Assembly (NCBI GenBank): GCA_021201135.1
Contig: JAJQGT010000006.1
Span: forward strand, 347,254-411,253
Origin: Oscillospiraceae bacterium
Lineage (GTDB): Bacteria > Bacillota > Clostridia > Oscillospirales > Ruminococcaceae
DNA length: 64,000 nucleotides
Direction: 5' to 3'
Shown one piece after another: positions 25,735 through 34,515 of the stretch. Position 1 is the stretch's first letter, and every line of letters begins with the position of its first letter. The translations under genes were made by a program, and so were the position numbers. The notes beneath the pieces were generated by a model. It ran no database searches, was not told where the DNA came from, and saw only the letters and a list, made by a program, of their open reading frames with translations.

Positions 25735-26830
25735 CCTTAGTATTCACCTCATTTTCTTCGGTATCTGTCGTATCCGGCGGCTGTGAAATGACACCGTCGT
25801 CCGATATAATTCTCAATTCATTCTGTGCGCCCTCGGCGGTCGAAAGAATTTCGGAAATCTTATTTGTGAAAAATTCAACGTAAGGGATTACTTTCTTGTA
25901 ATCAATTCTCATCGGACCTATTACGCCAAGATGTCCGGCAACCTCGCCGTTCTTCGTGAAATCCCCAGTTACAAGGCTTGAATTTCCGATTACAAAATTG
26001 TCATTCTCCTCAGAAAATACGACATGTATTCCGCTGAAGCTGTCATCAATGAGTTCGCGCAATTCGTCGCTCGTGTCGATGAAGGTCATGAGCTCGTTTT
26101 TATCGACATCGGTTCTCGTAATCAGATTCTTGGCGCCCGAGATGCTTATATCTCTTTGTGCCATATCCTTTGACATGTCGAATATTGCCTGCATTAGCGG
26201 TGAAAGCGTCAACAAGTAGGTTCCCATCGCCGTTTCAAGCTTCTCAAGCATCTCGTCGCTGAAGACGTTTACCGGGACGCCTTCAAGGTTCTCCTTGACG
26301 AAATCGGTGAAGTAGCTGAGCTGTTCGTCGGTCAGGTCAAGCTGTAGTCTGCATGTACGGTTCTGGATTCTTCCTGTCGAAGAAATCATCAAAAGGACAT
26401 ACATCCTCTTGCCTGTCGGGATAACCTCAACTTTCGATATTACCGAGAACTTCGGGTTCTCTGTCGTTACAAACGTCGCACAGCTTGTGAGCTCAGCAAG
26501 AGCATTGGAAGCCGACTTGACGAGGTTCTCTTCGGAATAGTCATCCTTAGGAAGCATGCTTTCGAGCTTTTCCTGCTCTTCCGGGGGAATCGGATTCGTC
26601 TCCATGAGATGATCGACATAAAGCCTGTAGCCGCTGTAGGTCGGGACTCTTCCCGAGGAAGTATGAGGCTGTTCAAGATATCCCTGCTTCTCAAGCTCCG
26701 CCATTTCGTTGCGGATGGTCGCGCTTGAGGCATTGACATAGCGCATTATTGATTTTGACCCTACCGGCTCGCCCGTAACGATATATTCGTCAACAACGGC
26801 GGCAAGTATTCTCATTTTTCGGTCGTCCAC
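25727..26830 (-). CDS. hrcA: Heat-inducible transcription repressor HrcA
   Basis: Represses class I heat-shock genes by binding CIRCE. 367 residues with the N-terminal winged helix (RKMRILAAVVDEYIVTGEPV and GSKSIMRYVNASSATIRNEM) and the family-typical GYLEQPHTSSGRVPTYSGYR. The C-terminal domain is GAF-like. Translation probably starts at the GTG at 26830, six bases after AGGTGAGG; another GTG at 26842 has no well-spaced site. First gene of hrcA-grpE-dnaK-dnaJ, behind a perfect CIRCE element, so it controls its own operon. Confidence 0.95.
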   Translation of the reverse strand: MDDRKMRILAAVVDEYIVTGEPVGSKSIMRYVNASSATIRNEMAELEKQGYLEQPHTSSGRVPTYSGYRLYVDHLMETNPIPPEEQEKLESMLPKDDYSEENLVKSASNALAELTSCATFVTTENPKFSVISKVEVIPTGKRMYVLLMISSTGRIQNRTCRLQLDLTDEQLSYFTDFVKENLEGVPVNVFSDEMLEKLETAMGTYLLTLSPLMQAIFDMSKDMAQRDISISGAKNLITRTDVDKNELMTFIDTSDELRELIDDSFSGIHVVFSEENDNFVIGNSSLVTGDFTKNGEVAGHLGVIGPMRIDYKKVIPYVEFFTNKISEILSTAEGAQNELRIISDDGVISQPPDTTDTEENEVNTKDE

Positions 26831-26881
26831 AATATTCCTCACCTTTGAATTAAGACTGTTGGCAATTTGAATTTTTAAGTG

Positions 26882-26908
26882 TTAGCACTCTTTCTTTCCG
26901 AGTGCTAA
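26882..26908. promoter_or_regulatory. CIRCE operator (HrcA binding site)
   Basis: TTAGCACTC (26882-26890), nine bases, GAGTGCTAA (26900-26908): a perfect match to the CIRCE consensus. It lies between the promoter and hrcA, so HrcA would block elongation or initiation. Confidence 0.98.
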
Positions 26909-26912
26909 TTAT

Positions 26913-26940
26913 AGTATACCCCTTTTTCCGCGAAAGTCAA
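26913..26940 (-). promoter_or_regulatory. Sigma-A promoter of the hrcA operon
   Basis: On the minus strand TTGACT (26935-26940), 16 bases, TATACT (26913-26918). The start point falls inside or just before CIRCE, as usual for class I heat-shock genes. Confidence 0.85.
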
Positions 26941-27046
26941 GAGGTTTTTAAAAATTTTTTTCAAATCTTCCGAGTGTGACAGATTTCGCGGCTTTACCGC
27001 CTTAAAATTATGCAAAAAGAACAAAAAAGGAGACGTGAAAAGCAAT

Positions 27047-27391
27047 ATGCCGGTATATATGGAATCGGATGACGATTGCGTCCTCACTGCAAAAATCACG
27101 GGCGAAATTGATCATCACAGCGCAAAATGGCTTCGAGCGGACATCGACACAGCCATAAACGATAACAAGCCTCAGTTACTCAGACTTGATTTTTCGGGAG
27201 TGACATTTATGGACAGCTCGGGAGTTGGACTTGTTATGGGAAGAAATCTTAATATGAAAGAAATCGGTGGAAAAGTTGAGCTTGTGAACATGCCGCCGTA
27301 TATCGAAAGAGTCATGTCGATTGCGGGTATGGACAAGCTCACGGGGACTGTTTTCGGAAAAGGAGGTAATCAGGATGGCAAACAAGGCTAA
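27047..27391 (+). CDS. spoIIAA: Anti-anti-sigma factor SpoIIAA
   Basis: Controls forespore sigma-F by binding SpoIIAB. About 114 residues with a STAS domain: LTAKITGEIDHHSAKWLR near 15-35 and the phosphorylation-site serine in FMDSSGVGLVMGR near 57. The start is uncertain. An ATG at 27047 lies 14 bases after GGAG, while a GTG at 27035 is only two bases from it; I chose the ATG. The gene overlaps spoIIAB by 17 bases. No clear sigma-H site could be assigned in the 190-base divergent gap to hrcA. Confidence 0.93.
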   Translation: MPVYMESDDDCVLTAKITGEIDHHSAKWLRADIDTAINDNKPQLLRLDFSGVTFMDSSGVGLVMGRNLNMKEIGGKVELVNMPPYIERVMSIAGMDKLTGTVFGKGGNQDGKQG

Positions 27392-27821
27392 ACCCACAAA
27401 CGAAATGAAGCTCGTGTTCCCTGCCCTGTCCGCAAACGAAAGCTTTGCGAGAGCGTCAGTCAGCAGTTTCGTCGGACTTATGGATCCGAAGATGGATGAG
27501 CTTATCGACATAAAAACAGCGGTCAGCGAGGCAGTCACAAACTGTATAGTCCACGCCTACAGAGACAGCTCTGGCAACATCGAGCTAACGGCAAAAATCT
27601 ATTCCGACAGAACGGTATACATAAAAATCAAAGACCGAGGGTGCGGAATTGAGGATATCGGGCAGGCTATGGAGCCGCTTTATACCACTCATCCGGAAGA
27701 GGAACGCTCCGGTCTCGGGTTCTCCGTTATGGAAAGCTTCTGCGACGATGTGAAAGTGACCAGTAAACCCGGTTCGGGAACCACGGTAACGTTGCGCAAG
27801 AAGCTCGGAATTAAGCTTTAG
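27375..27821 (+). CDS. spoIIAB: Anti-sigma-F factor and kinase SpoIIAB
   Basis: Binds and inhibits sigma-F, and phosphorylates SpoIIAA. 148 residues with a GHKL ATPase fold: N-box EAVTNCIVHAYRD near 45-60, G1 box IKDRGCGIEDI near 85, G2-type RSGLGFSVMESF near 110 and the C-terminal strand GSGTTVTLRKKL. The ATG at 27375 lies 8 bases after AAAGGAGG. Longer frames start inside spoIIAA and are unlikely. Confidence 0.95.
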   Translation: MANKAKPTNEMKLVFPALSANESFARASVSSFVGLMDPKMDELIDIKTAVSEAVTNCIVHAYRDSSGNIELTAKIYSDRTVYIKIKDRGCGIEDIGQAMEPLYTTHPEEERSGLGFSVMESFCDDVKVTSKPGSGTTVTLRKKLGIKL

Positions 27822-27826
27822 GTATT

Positions 27827-28519
27827 ATGAGCATTCAGACATATGCTAAAAATGAAGCGTTTCCTGACGTTATTGAAGACGAGATAACGGTTGAAAACAA
27901 TCTCGGACTTGTCAGACTCTGTGCCGGAAGATTCAGAGGCAAAGGAATTGAATATGAAGAGCTGTACAGTGCCGGATGCGTAGGGCTCGTGAAGGCGGTA
28001 AAGTCTTTTGACACGTCGAGAGGCGTCCGATTTTCAACATATGCAGTGCCGGTCATATTGGGAGAAATAAGGCGGCTTTTCCGGGATGGCGGAAGCCTCA
28101 AGGTCTCACGCTCCGTAAAAGAGCGTTCCCTTGCTGTTTCGAGAGCTTCGGGCAAATTCGAGCTTGATAACGGCAGAGAGCCGACCATAAGCGAGCTTTC
28201 CGAGATAACCGGATTCTCACAGGAAGAGATTACCGAAGCTTTAAGCATATCACAGCCGACGGTGAGCCTGACTCCGGCAGAAGATGGCGAGCCGCAGCTC
28301 GATTTGCCTGTGGAGTCGCCCGAAACCAAAATCACAAATTCGCTCGCACTGAGGCAGGCGTTAAGCGAGCTAAGCGACAGAGACAAAGCGCTGATATACT
28401 ACAGGTTTACTCTTGACCTCACCCAGCAGGCTACCGCCGAAAGATTAGGCATGACTCAGGTGCAGGTATCAAGAAGAGAGAAAAAGCTTCTTCTCTATCT
28501 TCGGGAAAAGCTGTACTGA
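27827..28519 (+). CDS. sigF: RNA polymerase sporulation sigma factor F
   Basis: First forespore-specific sigma factor in Bacillus and Clostridium sporulation. 230 residues with sigma region 2 (EELYSAGCVGLVKAVKSFD, then FSTYAVPVILGEIRR), region 3 (GREPTISELSEITGFS) and region 4 (LTQQATAERLGMTQVQVSRR). It starts 5 bases after spoIIAB and is followed by a terminator. Together with spmAB it suggests that this lineage keeps the sporulation programme. Confidence 0.96.
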   Translation: MSIQTYAKNEAFPDVIEDEITVENNLGLVRLCAGRFRGKGIEYEELYSAGCVGLVKAVKSFDTSRGVRFSTYAVPVILGEIRRLFRDGGSLKVSRSVKERSLAVSRASGKFELDNGREPTISELSEITGFSQEEITEALSISQPTVSLTPAEDGEPQLDLPVESPETKITNSLALRQALSELSDRDKALIYYRFTLDLTQQATAERLGMTQVQVSRREKKLLLYLREKLY

Positions 28520-28526
28520 AGTAAAC

Positions 28527-28557
28527 AAGACCCTCATTACTTGATGAGGGTCTTTTC
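28527..28557. terminator. Bidirectional terminator between sigF and the CPBP gene
   Basis: AAGACCCTCAT, a 5-base loop, ATGAGGGTCTT followed by T-run on both sides. It serves sigF (ending 28519) and the convergent protease gene (ending 28564). Confidence 0.88.
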
Positions 28558-28563
28558 TTATTT

Positions 28564-29877
28564 TTATTCAAGATATTCTACTGTTATAGATGTCATATAA
28601 TCCCGTTCGCCCTCGGAGAGCTCGCCGACTTCGGAATAATCATAGTTGATCGAGACTGTATAGGTCTCGCCTTCCTGTAGTCCGACGGTTCTCGTGGCAC
28701 TCGTTCTGCCCTCGAAGGTTTCGCTGTAGACAGTCTCTCCGCTCGAGTCTGTAACGATAACGGTCATCTTTGCTGAATTGGTTGACGGGAGATTCGAGAT
28801 CGTGAATGTGTAATCTGCGGTATGAAGAGTTGTAAAGACCAAGGCATCCGTGCCGAAGTATTCTTCGCCGTTCCATTCGCCGCTGTACCCATAGGATATC
28901 GAGTTCGAATATTCGGAAGCGTAAACGCTTGCTCCAAAGAGCCCGAGAAGAATCACCACTGCAAGAATTACTGCAATCGCACAGCTTCTCTTGGATTTCG
29001 AGGAAGATTTCAGCTTTTCCTCAGGCATTACAACACCTACGGAGGTGTCCTCCACTCCGCTGAGGCGATGAAGTGCGATTATCTCACGCAATTTCTTCGG
29101 TCTCAAAAGTATGACGGTCACGATAAGATACGGGAGAGCCGAAATAACCTGATAGGGCTCGTAACTGCTTATCGTAGATGAGAGCGAACCGCCGGCTATA
29201 AATCCGGAGTAGAATGCTCCGCAGAAATCGACAAAGGCATGGACAAGAACCAGAACCCAGATGTTACGACAGCGGTAATAAATCGCAGTAAGAGCCATTC
29301 CCATTGCGCATGCTGCCACAACCTGAACCAGAACTCCGACCGTATCGGAAGACATGAGGTTCGACAGGTGCATCAGTCCGAATACCATTCCCGAGCAAAT
29401 CGTGGCGCACCAGACGCCGGCTGGGTCGTTGCCGTACTTATCGAGGAACAGGTTTGCGACAACTCCCCTGAAAAACGTTTCCTCGGCAAGTCCGATAAGA
29501 AGCACTGTCAGCACAAATACGACTATCTGCCACAGAGGATTGAACTCGACGCTATCCATCAAAGCTATATCAAAAACATAGATTACAAGCGAATAGAGCG
29601 AGACTACTATGAAGTATCCGGCGCTGAGGAAGCCCTTGCCGAGACCTTTTCCCCGTTCGTTCCAAATCCAGCCGTAGCCCATCAGGGCGACGAAGCCGAT
29701 GCCAATCAGCGAAGTGAAGCACTCGACCGTTCCCTGATAAACATAGTCGCCGTTCGTAAGGAAGAAGCTCGGTGCGAAATAGGCTATCAGAATCGCCGGT
29801 CCCCACAGTGCTATCAGGAACACCACGACCGTTACTATGCTCCAAAGCAATGGGTGCTTGCTTACGGTTGTTCTCAT
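28564..29877 (-). CDS. CPBP intramembrane protease with C-terminal extracytoplasmic domain
   Basis: 437 residues. Residues 1-285 hold eight or so hydrophobic helices with the CPBP (Abi/CAAX-type) motifs: AEETFFRG near 133, FGLMHLSN near 168 and HAFVDFCGAF near 214, which supply the catalytic Glu, Arg and His residues. After a cytoplasmic loop (KSSSKSKRSC) and one more helix near 310, about 110 residues follow that look like a beta-sandwich of the pre-peptidase C type (DYTFTISNLPSTNSAKMTV). Such an added domain is not usual. It lies 26 bases after valS and may be co-transcribed with it; no substrate is known. Confidence 0.82.
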   Translation of the reverse strand: MRTTVSKHPLLWSIVTVVVFLIALWGPAILIAYFAPSFFLTNGDYVYQGTVECFTSLIGIGFVALMGYGWIWNERGKGLGKGFLSAGYFIVVSLYSLVIYVFDIALMDSVEFNPLWQIVVFVLTVLLIGLAEETFFRGVVANLFLDKYGNDPAGVWCATICSGMVFGLMHLSNLMSSDTVGVLVQVVAACAMGMALTAIYYRCRNIWVLVLVHAFVDFCGAFYSGFIAGGSLSSTISSYEPYQVISALPYLIVTVILLRPKKLREIIALHRLSGVEDTSVGVVMPEEKLKSSSKSKRSCAIAVILAVVILLGLFGASVYASEYSNSISYGYSGEWNGEEYFGTDALVFTTLHTADYTFTISNLPSTNSAKMTVIVTDSSGETVYSETFEGRTSATRTVGLQEGETYTVSINYDYSEVGELSEGERDYMTSITVEYLE

Positions 29878-29903
29878 TTCACTTCTCCTTTTCCTGTTCT
29901 ATA

Positions 29904-32522
29904 TCAAGACAAATCGCTTATCGACTGCTCAATCTTTGAGAGCTTGTCCTTGGCACGCTCGAGCTTTTCACGCTCAGATTCAACAAGCTGTGCGGGAGCC
30001 TTCTTTAAGAAGCCTTCGTTATTAAGCTTACCGGAGATGATTGCGATATCCTTCTCGGCGGATGACTTCTCACGATTGAGACGAGCTAATTCCTTGTCCT
30101 TGTCGATAATCTCACTGAGTGGGATGAAGAGTCTTGCCTGATCGGTAACGGCGGTTACACAGCCCTCTTTTTCTACCTTCTCCGTTATCTCAACGGATGA
30201 AGCATAGGCAAGGCGTTCAAAGAACATTATACCCTTTTCGAATATCTCAGCGTGTGATGTTTCGATGAAAAGCTCAGCTTTTTTCGACGGAGGGACGTTC
30301 ATGCCGCTACGAAGGTTTCTTATAGCCTTGATAGCCTCGATAATCTTCTCGAAGTCGTATTCTTCCTCAGGATAGGAAAGAGCCTCCTCATATACGGGAT
30401 AGCTTTCGAGCATCAAAGGAGTTCCGCCCTTCAAGTTCTGCCAGATTTCCTCGGTTATGAACGGCATGAACGGGTGAAGAAGCTTAAGGATTCTTATCAT
30501 AGCCCAAACGAGAACCTTCTGTGCGGATTCCGCAGTCTCACCGCCGGCTGAAATTCTCGGCTTGGTGAGCTCGATATACCAGTCGCAGAACACATCCCAG
30601 ATGAAGTCATAGAGCTTTGATGCAGCGACGCCGAGCTCGAACTTGTCGATGTTCTCCCCTACTTCTTTTGCAAGGGTATTGAGCTTTGAAACAACCCACT
30701 TGTCCTCGAGGGTGAGGGTTTCGGGAAGCTCTCCCGTTATCTCCATGCTCTCGGGAAGGTTCATCATTATATATCTTGTTGCGTTCCAGAGCTTGTTGGC
30801 AAAGTTACGGGCGGCTTTGACCTTCTCGTCGGAATATCTCATGTCGTTTCCGGGTGAATTGCCGGAAGCGAGCATGAATCTGAGGGCATCAGCACCGTAC
30901 TGGTCGATAATCTCGAGCGGGTCGATACCGTTGCCGAGAGACTTCGACATCTTTCTGCCCTGTGAATCTCTTACGAGACCATGGATGAAGACGGTGTCGA
31001 ACGGCTTCTCGTGCATATGCTCCATTCCGGCGACTATCATTCTTGAAACCCAGAAGGTGATGATATCGTAGCCGGTGACCATTGTGGAGGTCGGGTAGAA
31101 ATACTTGAGGTCTTCCGTTTCGTCGGGCCAGCCGAGAGTTGAGAACGGCCAGAGTGCAGAGCTGAACCATGTGTCGAGAGTGTCCGGGTCCTGACGCATA
31201 GGCTTGCCGCAATGCGGGCAGACTGCAGAGTCTTCCTTCGTGACTATCATCTCGCCGCAATCGTCGCAATAGAATGCGGGGATTCTGTGACCCCACCAGA
31301 GCTGACGGGAGATACACCAGTCGCGGATATCCTCCATCCAGTTGAAGTAGTTTTTCTCGAATCTTTCGGGAACAAACTTGATTTCACCATTCTTGACAAC
31401 TTCGATTGCGGGCTTTGCGAGGTCCGCCATCTTGACGAACCACTGAAGCGATACTCTCGGCTCGATTGTGGTTCCGCAACGATAGCAGGTGCCGACATTA
31501 TGCTCGTGCTCCTCAACGGATACGAGGTATCCTCCGGCTTCGAGGTCCTTAACGATTGCTTTTCTTGCCTCGAATCTATCCATACCGGCGTACTTAGGAT
31601 AATCATCGACAATCTTTGCGTCGTCGGTCATTACGTTGATAACGGGCAGATTGTGACGCTGTCCGACTTCGAAGTCGTTCGGGTCGTGTGCGGGGGTAAT
31701 CTTTACAACACCGGTACCGAATTCCATATCAACATAGGAATCGGCAACTACGGGGATAACCCTGCCAACAAGAGGAAGCGTTACGGTCTTTCCGACATAG
31801 TCCTTATATCTTTCGTCCTTCGGATTTACCGCTACTGCGGTATCGCCAAGAAGAGTTTCCGGTCTTGTGGTGGCAAGCTCAAGCCAGCCGGAGCCGTCGG
31901 TGAGCGGATATCTTAAATGCCAGAAGTGTCCTGCCTGATCCTCATATTCAACCTCTGCATTGGAAATAGAGGTCATGCAGTGAGGACACCAGTTAATGAT
32001 TCTCTCTCCCCTGTAGATGAGACCCTTTTCGTAATATTTTACGAATACTTCTTTTACAGCCTTTGAACAGCCCTCATCGAGGGTGAATCTCTCGCGAGAC
32101 CAGTCACAGGATGAACCGAGCTTCTTCAACTGCTCGATGATTCTTCCGCCGTACTTGTCTTTCCATGCCCAGGCACGTTCGAGGAAGCCCTCTCTGCCGA
32201 GGTCGTCCTTGGTCAAGCCCTCTTTACGCATCTCTTCAACTATCTTAGCTTCGGTAGCTATCGAAGCATGGTCGGTTCCGGGAACCCAGAGCGTGGCATA
32301 GCCGGACATTCTCTTGTATCTTACGAGAATATCCTGCAAAGTATTATCGAGTGCGTGACCCATATGAAGCTGACCGGTAATATTCGGTGGCGGGATAACG
32401 ATGGTATAGTGTTCCTTATCGGGGTCTGCGTGAGCTTTGAAGCAGTCGTTATCAAGCCAATACTGATAAATCTTGTCTTCGACCTGTTTCGGCTCATAGA
32501 GCTTGGACATTTCCTTTTTCAT
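29904..32522 (-). CDS. valS: Valyl-tRNA synthetase
   Basis: Charges tRNA-Val in the cytoplasm; a class I synthetase of 872 residues. The HIGH motif reads GQLHMGHALD, the editing domain includes ELATTRPETLLGDTAVAVNP, the zinc knuckle CYRCGT and CDDC/CPHCGK follow, and the KMSKS loop reads GRKMSKSLGNG. The anticodon-binding and the C-terminal coiled-coil domains are complete (ARLNREKSSAEKDIA). Start: ATG at 32522 with AAGGAAAGG about 10 bases upstream; a second ATG at 32510 sits only two bases from a weak site. Regulated by a T-box leader. Confidence 0.97.
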   Translation of the reverse strand: MKKEMSKLYEPKQVEDKIYQYWLDNDCFKAHADPDKEHYTIVIPPPNITGQLHMGHALDNTLQDILVRYKRMSGYATLWVPGTDHASIATEAKIVEEMRKEGLTKDDLGREGFLERAWAWKDKYGGRIIEQLKKLGSSCDWSRERFTLDEGCSKAVKEVFVKYYEKGLIYRGERIINWCPHCMTSISNAEVEYEDQAGHFWHLRYPLTDGSGWLELATTRPETLLGDTAVAVNPKDERYKDYVGKTVTLPLVGRVIPVVADSYVDMEFGTGVVKITPAHDPNDFEVGQRHNLPVINVMTDDAKIVDDYPKYAGMDRFEARKAIVKDLEAGGYLVSVEEHEHNVGTCYRCGTTIEPRVSLQWFVKMADLAKPAIEVVKNGEIKFVPERFEKNYFNWMEDIRDWCISRQLWWGHRIPAFYCDDCGEMIVTKEDSAVCPHCGKPMRQDPDTLDTWFSSALWPFSTLGWPDETEDLKYFYPTSTMVTGYDIITFWVSRMIVAGMEHMHEKPFDTVFIHGLVRDSQGRKMSKSLGNGIDPLEIIDQYGADALRFMLASGNSPGNDMRYSDEKVKAARNFANKLWNATRYIMMNLPESMEITGELPETLTLEDKWVVSKLNTLAKEVGENIDKFELGVAASKLYDFIWDVFCDWYIELTKPRISAGGETAESAQKVLVWAMIRILKLLHPFMPFITEEIWQNLKGGTPLMLESYPVYEEALSYPEEEYDFEKIIEAIKAIRNLRSGMNVPPSKKAELFIETSHAEIFEKGIMFFERLAYASSVEITEKVEKEGCVTAVTDQARLFIPLSEIIDKDKELARLNREKSSAEKDIAIISGKLNNEGFLKKAPAQLVESEREKLERAKDKLSKIEQSISDLS

Positions 32523-32554
32523 TTTGGATGAACCTTTCCTTATAAATTCCGCGA

Positions 32555-32800
32555 AATAAAAAATCGCCCCAAGAAATTCTTGAGACGAGATAACCCGCGG
32601 TACCACTCAAATTGCAGAAAAGATAATTTCCTGCCTCTTAATGCGGATAACGTTCGCTTACGGACGGGTTCTACTCGGGTCTTCCCTTTCTTCCCGTCGG
32701 CTCGGAAGCTACCGGCTGAGGCTTTCCCGACAGCTCGCACCAACCGCTGTCTCTCTTTGGGAGAAAATTACCTTGCCGCTCTTCGTCAACGCCATTTCTT
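32555..32800 (-). ncRNA. T-box leader of valS with terminator
   Basis: On the minus strand the T-box core GAGTGGTACCGCGG occurs at 32595-32608, followed by a terminator with arms CGTCTCAAG and CTTGGGGCG (32565-32573 and 32579-32587) and T-run. Upstream lies the usual stem I region, including GACGAAGAG near the 5' end. Uncharged tRNA-Val would favour the antiterminator. Several GUC/GUA triplets are candidates for the specifier, and I could not decide between them. Confidence 0.92.
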
Positions 32801-32805
32801 TCTGT

Positions 32806-32834
32806 ATGATAACATAATCGCAGAAGATTGTCAA
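32806..32834 (-). promoter_or_regulatory. Sigma-A promoter of the T-box-valS transcript
   Basis: On the minus strand TTGACA (32829-32834), 17 bases, TATCAT (32806-32811). Confidence 0.85.
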
Positions 32835-32837
32835 GCA

Positions 32838-32872
32838 TAAAAATGGCTGACAGGTGTTCAAACCTGTCAGCC
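32838..32872 (-). terminator. Intrinsic terminator of the ECF S-component gene
   Basis: GGCTGACAGGT/ACCTGTCAGCC perfect 11-bp stem with T-run on the minus strand. It overlaps the upstream edge of the valS promoter region. Confidence 0.9.
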
Positions 32873-32879
32873 GGAAAAA

Positions 32880-33473
32880 TTATGCTGTTTTTTCGCCTAT
32901 ATTCACTATCCGCACAATAACCGGACTCAGAATCACATTGAAGAGAAGTTCAAACAGGAAGTTGCCACCGGCAAGAACTACGAACATATATACAACTACG
33001 TCCTTGTTATCAGCCGATGCCCAAGCAGCTACAGTGTCGTAGAAGAACAGGAAGCAACCGATGAGGAAGATTCCGGTGTTGACAACCGGGCAAACAACTG
33101 CCGCCGCTACTGTTGCAACGTATTTGCTTCCCTTGAACTTGAGCTTGTTGACAAGACTGAATACGAGACCTGCAACCAGTCCTGCGCATGTACCCTTCAG
33201 AATAACAGTAATTATAGTTCCGGGAACATTTACTGCCAGAAACACGGAAGCGTCTCCGGAAATGAGAACCACGATGCTGAACACGAAGCCAAGCCAAGCC
33301 CCGGACGCTGGTCCACAAAGTGCTGCTCCGACCACTATCGGGATAAGCACAAGTGAGATTGAGAAGACGCCAAATCTTATGAATGAGCCGAGTAGCTGTA
33401 AAACTACAACTATGGCGGTCAGCATTCCGAGGATTGTGAGCTGACGGATTTTTGCGGAATTTGTTTTTTGCAT
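32880..33473 (-). CDS. ECF transporter S-component, probably for pantothenate
   Basis: 197 residues, five to six hydrophobic helices, with the S-component features at the N-terminus (RQLTILGMLTAIVVVLQLLG) and in the middle (GAALCGPASGAWLGFVFS). It lies 76 bases downstream of coaX on the same strand, so the two probably form one transcript. That link suggests a pantothenate transporter of the PanT type, but the substrate is inferred from context alone. The shared energising module (EcfA, EcfA', EcfT) is not in the window. Confidence 0.75.
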   Translation of the reverse strand: MQKTNSAKIRQLTILGMLTAIVVVLQLLGSFIRFGVFSISLVLIPIVVGAALCGPASGAWLGFVFSIVVLISGDASVFLAVNVPGTIITVILKGTCAGLVAGLVFSLVNKLKFKGSKYVATVAAAVVCPVVNTGIFLIGCFLFFYDTVAAWASADNKDVVVYMFVVLAGGNFLFELLFNVILSPVIVRIVNIGEKTA

Positions 33474-33549
33474 ATTATCTACTCCTGACTGATTTCCGAA
33501 TAAATCGGTAAATCGCCGTATTTAAACTCACGAAGCAGAATATTTTGTT

Positions 33550-34323
33550 TTAACGGTTTTTCTGATAGATAGCGTAGAGACCGTCAAGAAGAAGTCCGCC
33601 GTCAAGGACGATTCCCTCTGTTTTGCAGTAAGGAACAATGCTTGAAGCGAGTCCACCGGTTGCGATAACCTTGGCATCAGCGCCGAGTTCGGAACGATAC
33701 CTTTCAATCATACCGTCCATCATCGAAGCGTTGCCGAGGATTACTCCCGAGCGCATTGAAGCAACTGTGTCCGCACCTATTACATCTACTGCACCAGAAT
33801 CAGGATTGATGTCCTGAAGCTGAGCCGCAGACGAGGAAAGCGCACGAAGCGAGACATTAACGCCTGGTATAATCGAGCCGCCTAAGAAGCTTCCGCTACG
33901 GTCGATTCCGGAAATCGTCGTTGCGGTTCCGAAGTCGAAAATTATAAGCGGAGGAGCATACTTAAGGAGTGCTCCGACTGCGCCGCATACCAAATCTGCG
34001 CCGAGGCTTGCGGGATTGCCGATTTTGATATTAAGGCCGGTTTTGATACCTGCACCGACCACAACCGCATCGACACCGAAAAGCTTCTTTACAGCGTTTT
34101 TGAGAGCGGTCGTGAGCTGAGGAACGACAGTCGAAACAGCCGCACCAGTAATCTCCGCCTTGTCGACACCGTAAAGACTCAAAATGTCACCAAAAGCCAC
34201 AGCGTACTGATCCTCAGTTTTAGAGGCTTCAGTCGCCACTCTTGAAGTGAATATGAGCTTTCCGTCGTCGTCAAATACGCCGAGGACTATGTTTGTATTT
34301 CCGGCATCAACAGTAAAAACCAT
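33550..34323 (-). CDS. coaX: Type III pantothenate kinase
   Basis: Phosphorylates pantothenate, the first step to coenzyme A. 257 residues with the ASKHA fold: VDAGNTNIVLGVFD at the start, IGNPASLGADLVCGAVGA near 105-120, FDFGTATTIS near 130 and GGSIIPGVN near 150. The type III enzyme is not inhibited by CoA and often needs a monovalent cation; this is known for the family, not seen here. First gene of the unit with the ECF S-component. Confidence 0.95.
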   Translation of the reverse strand: MVFTVDAGNTNIVLGVFDDDGKLIFTSRVATEASKTEDQYAVAFGDILSLYGVDKAEITGAAVSTVVPQLTTALKNAVKKLFGVDAVVVGAGIKTGLNIKIGNPASLGADLVCGAVGALLKYAPPLIIFDFGTATTISGIDRSGSFLGGSIIPGVNVSLRALSSSAAQLQDINPDSGAVDVIGADTVASMRSGVILGNASMMDGMIERYRSELGADAKVIATGGLASSIVPYCKTEGIVLDGGLLLDGLYAIYQKNR

Positions 34324-34353
34324 AGCTATTCTCCCGTGTGAGTTTATGGATAT

Positions 34354-34382
34354 ATTTTATTCGCTTTTGATTCAAAATGCAA
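34354..34382 (-). promoter_or_regulatory. Sigma-A promoter of coaX
   Basis: On the minus strand TTGCAT (34377-34382), 17 bases, TAAAAT (34354-34359). Confidence 0.7.
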
Positions 34383-34455
34383 TAGCCTGCTCCAAATTTT
34401 GTGTGCAGTCACAGATTTATTCCTGACCGTACTTTCAGAGTTGTGAAAATTTCTG

Positions 34456-34484
34456 TTGCAGTCTTGTCTCAAAAATCGTATAAT
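34456..34484 (+). promoter_or_regulatory. Sigma-A promoter of the FkbM gene
   Basis: TTGCAG (34456-34461), 17 bases, TATAAT (34479-34484). It gives a leader of about 25 bases. Confidence 0.7.
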
Positions 34485-34515
34485 TGACGTATAAAAATTC
34501 GGTTTGGAGCACATT

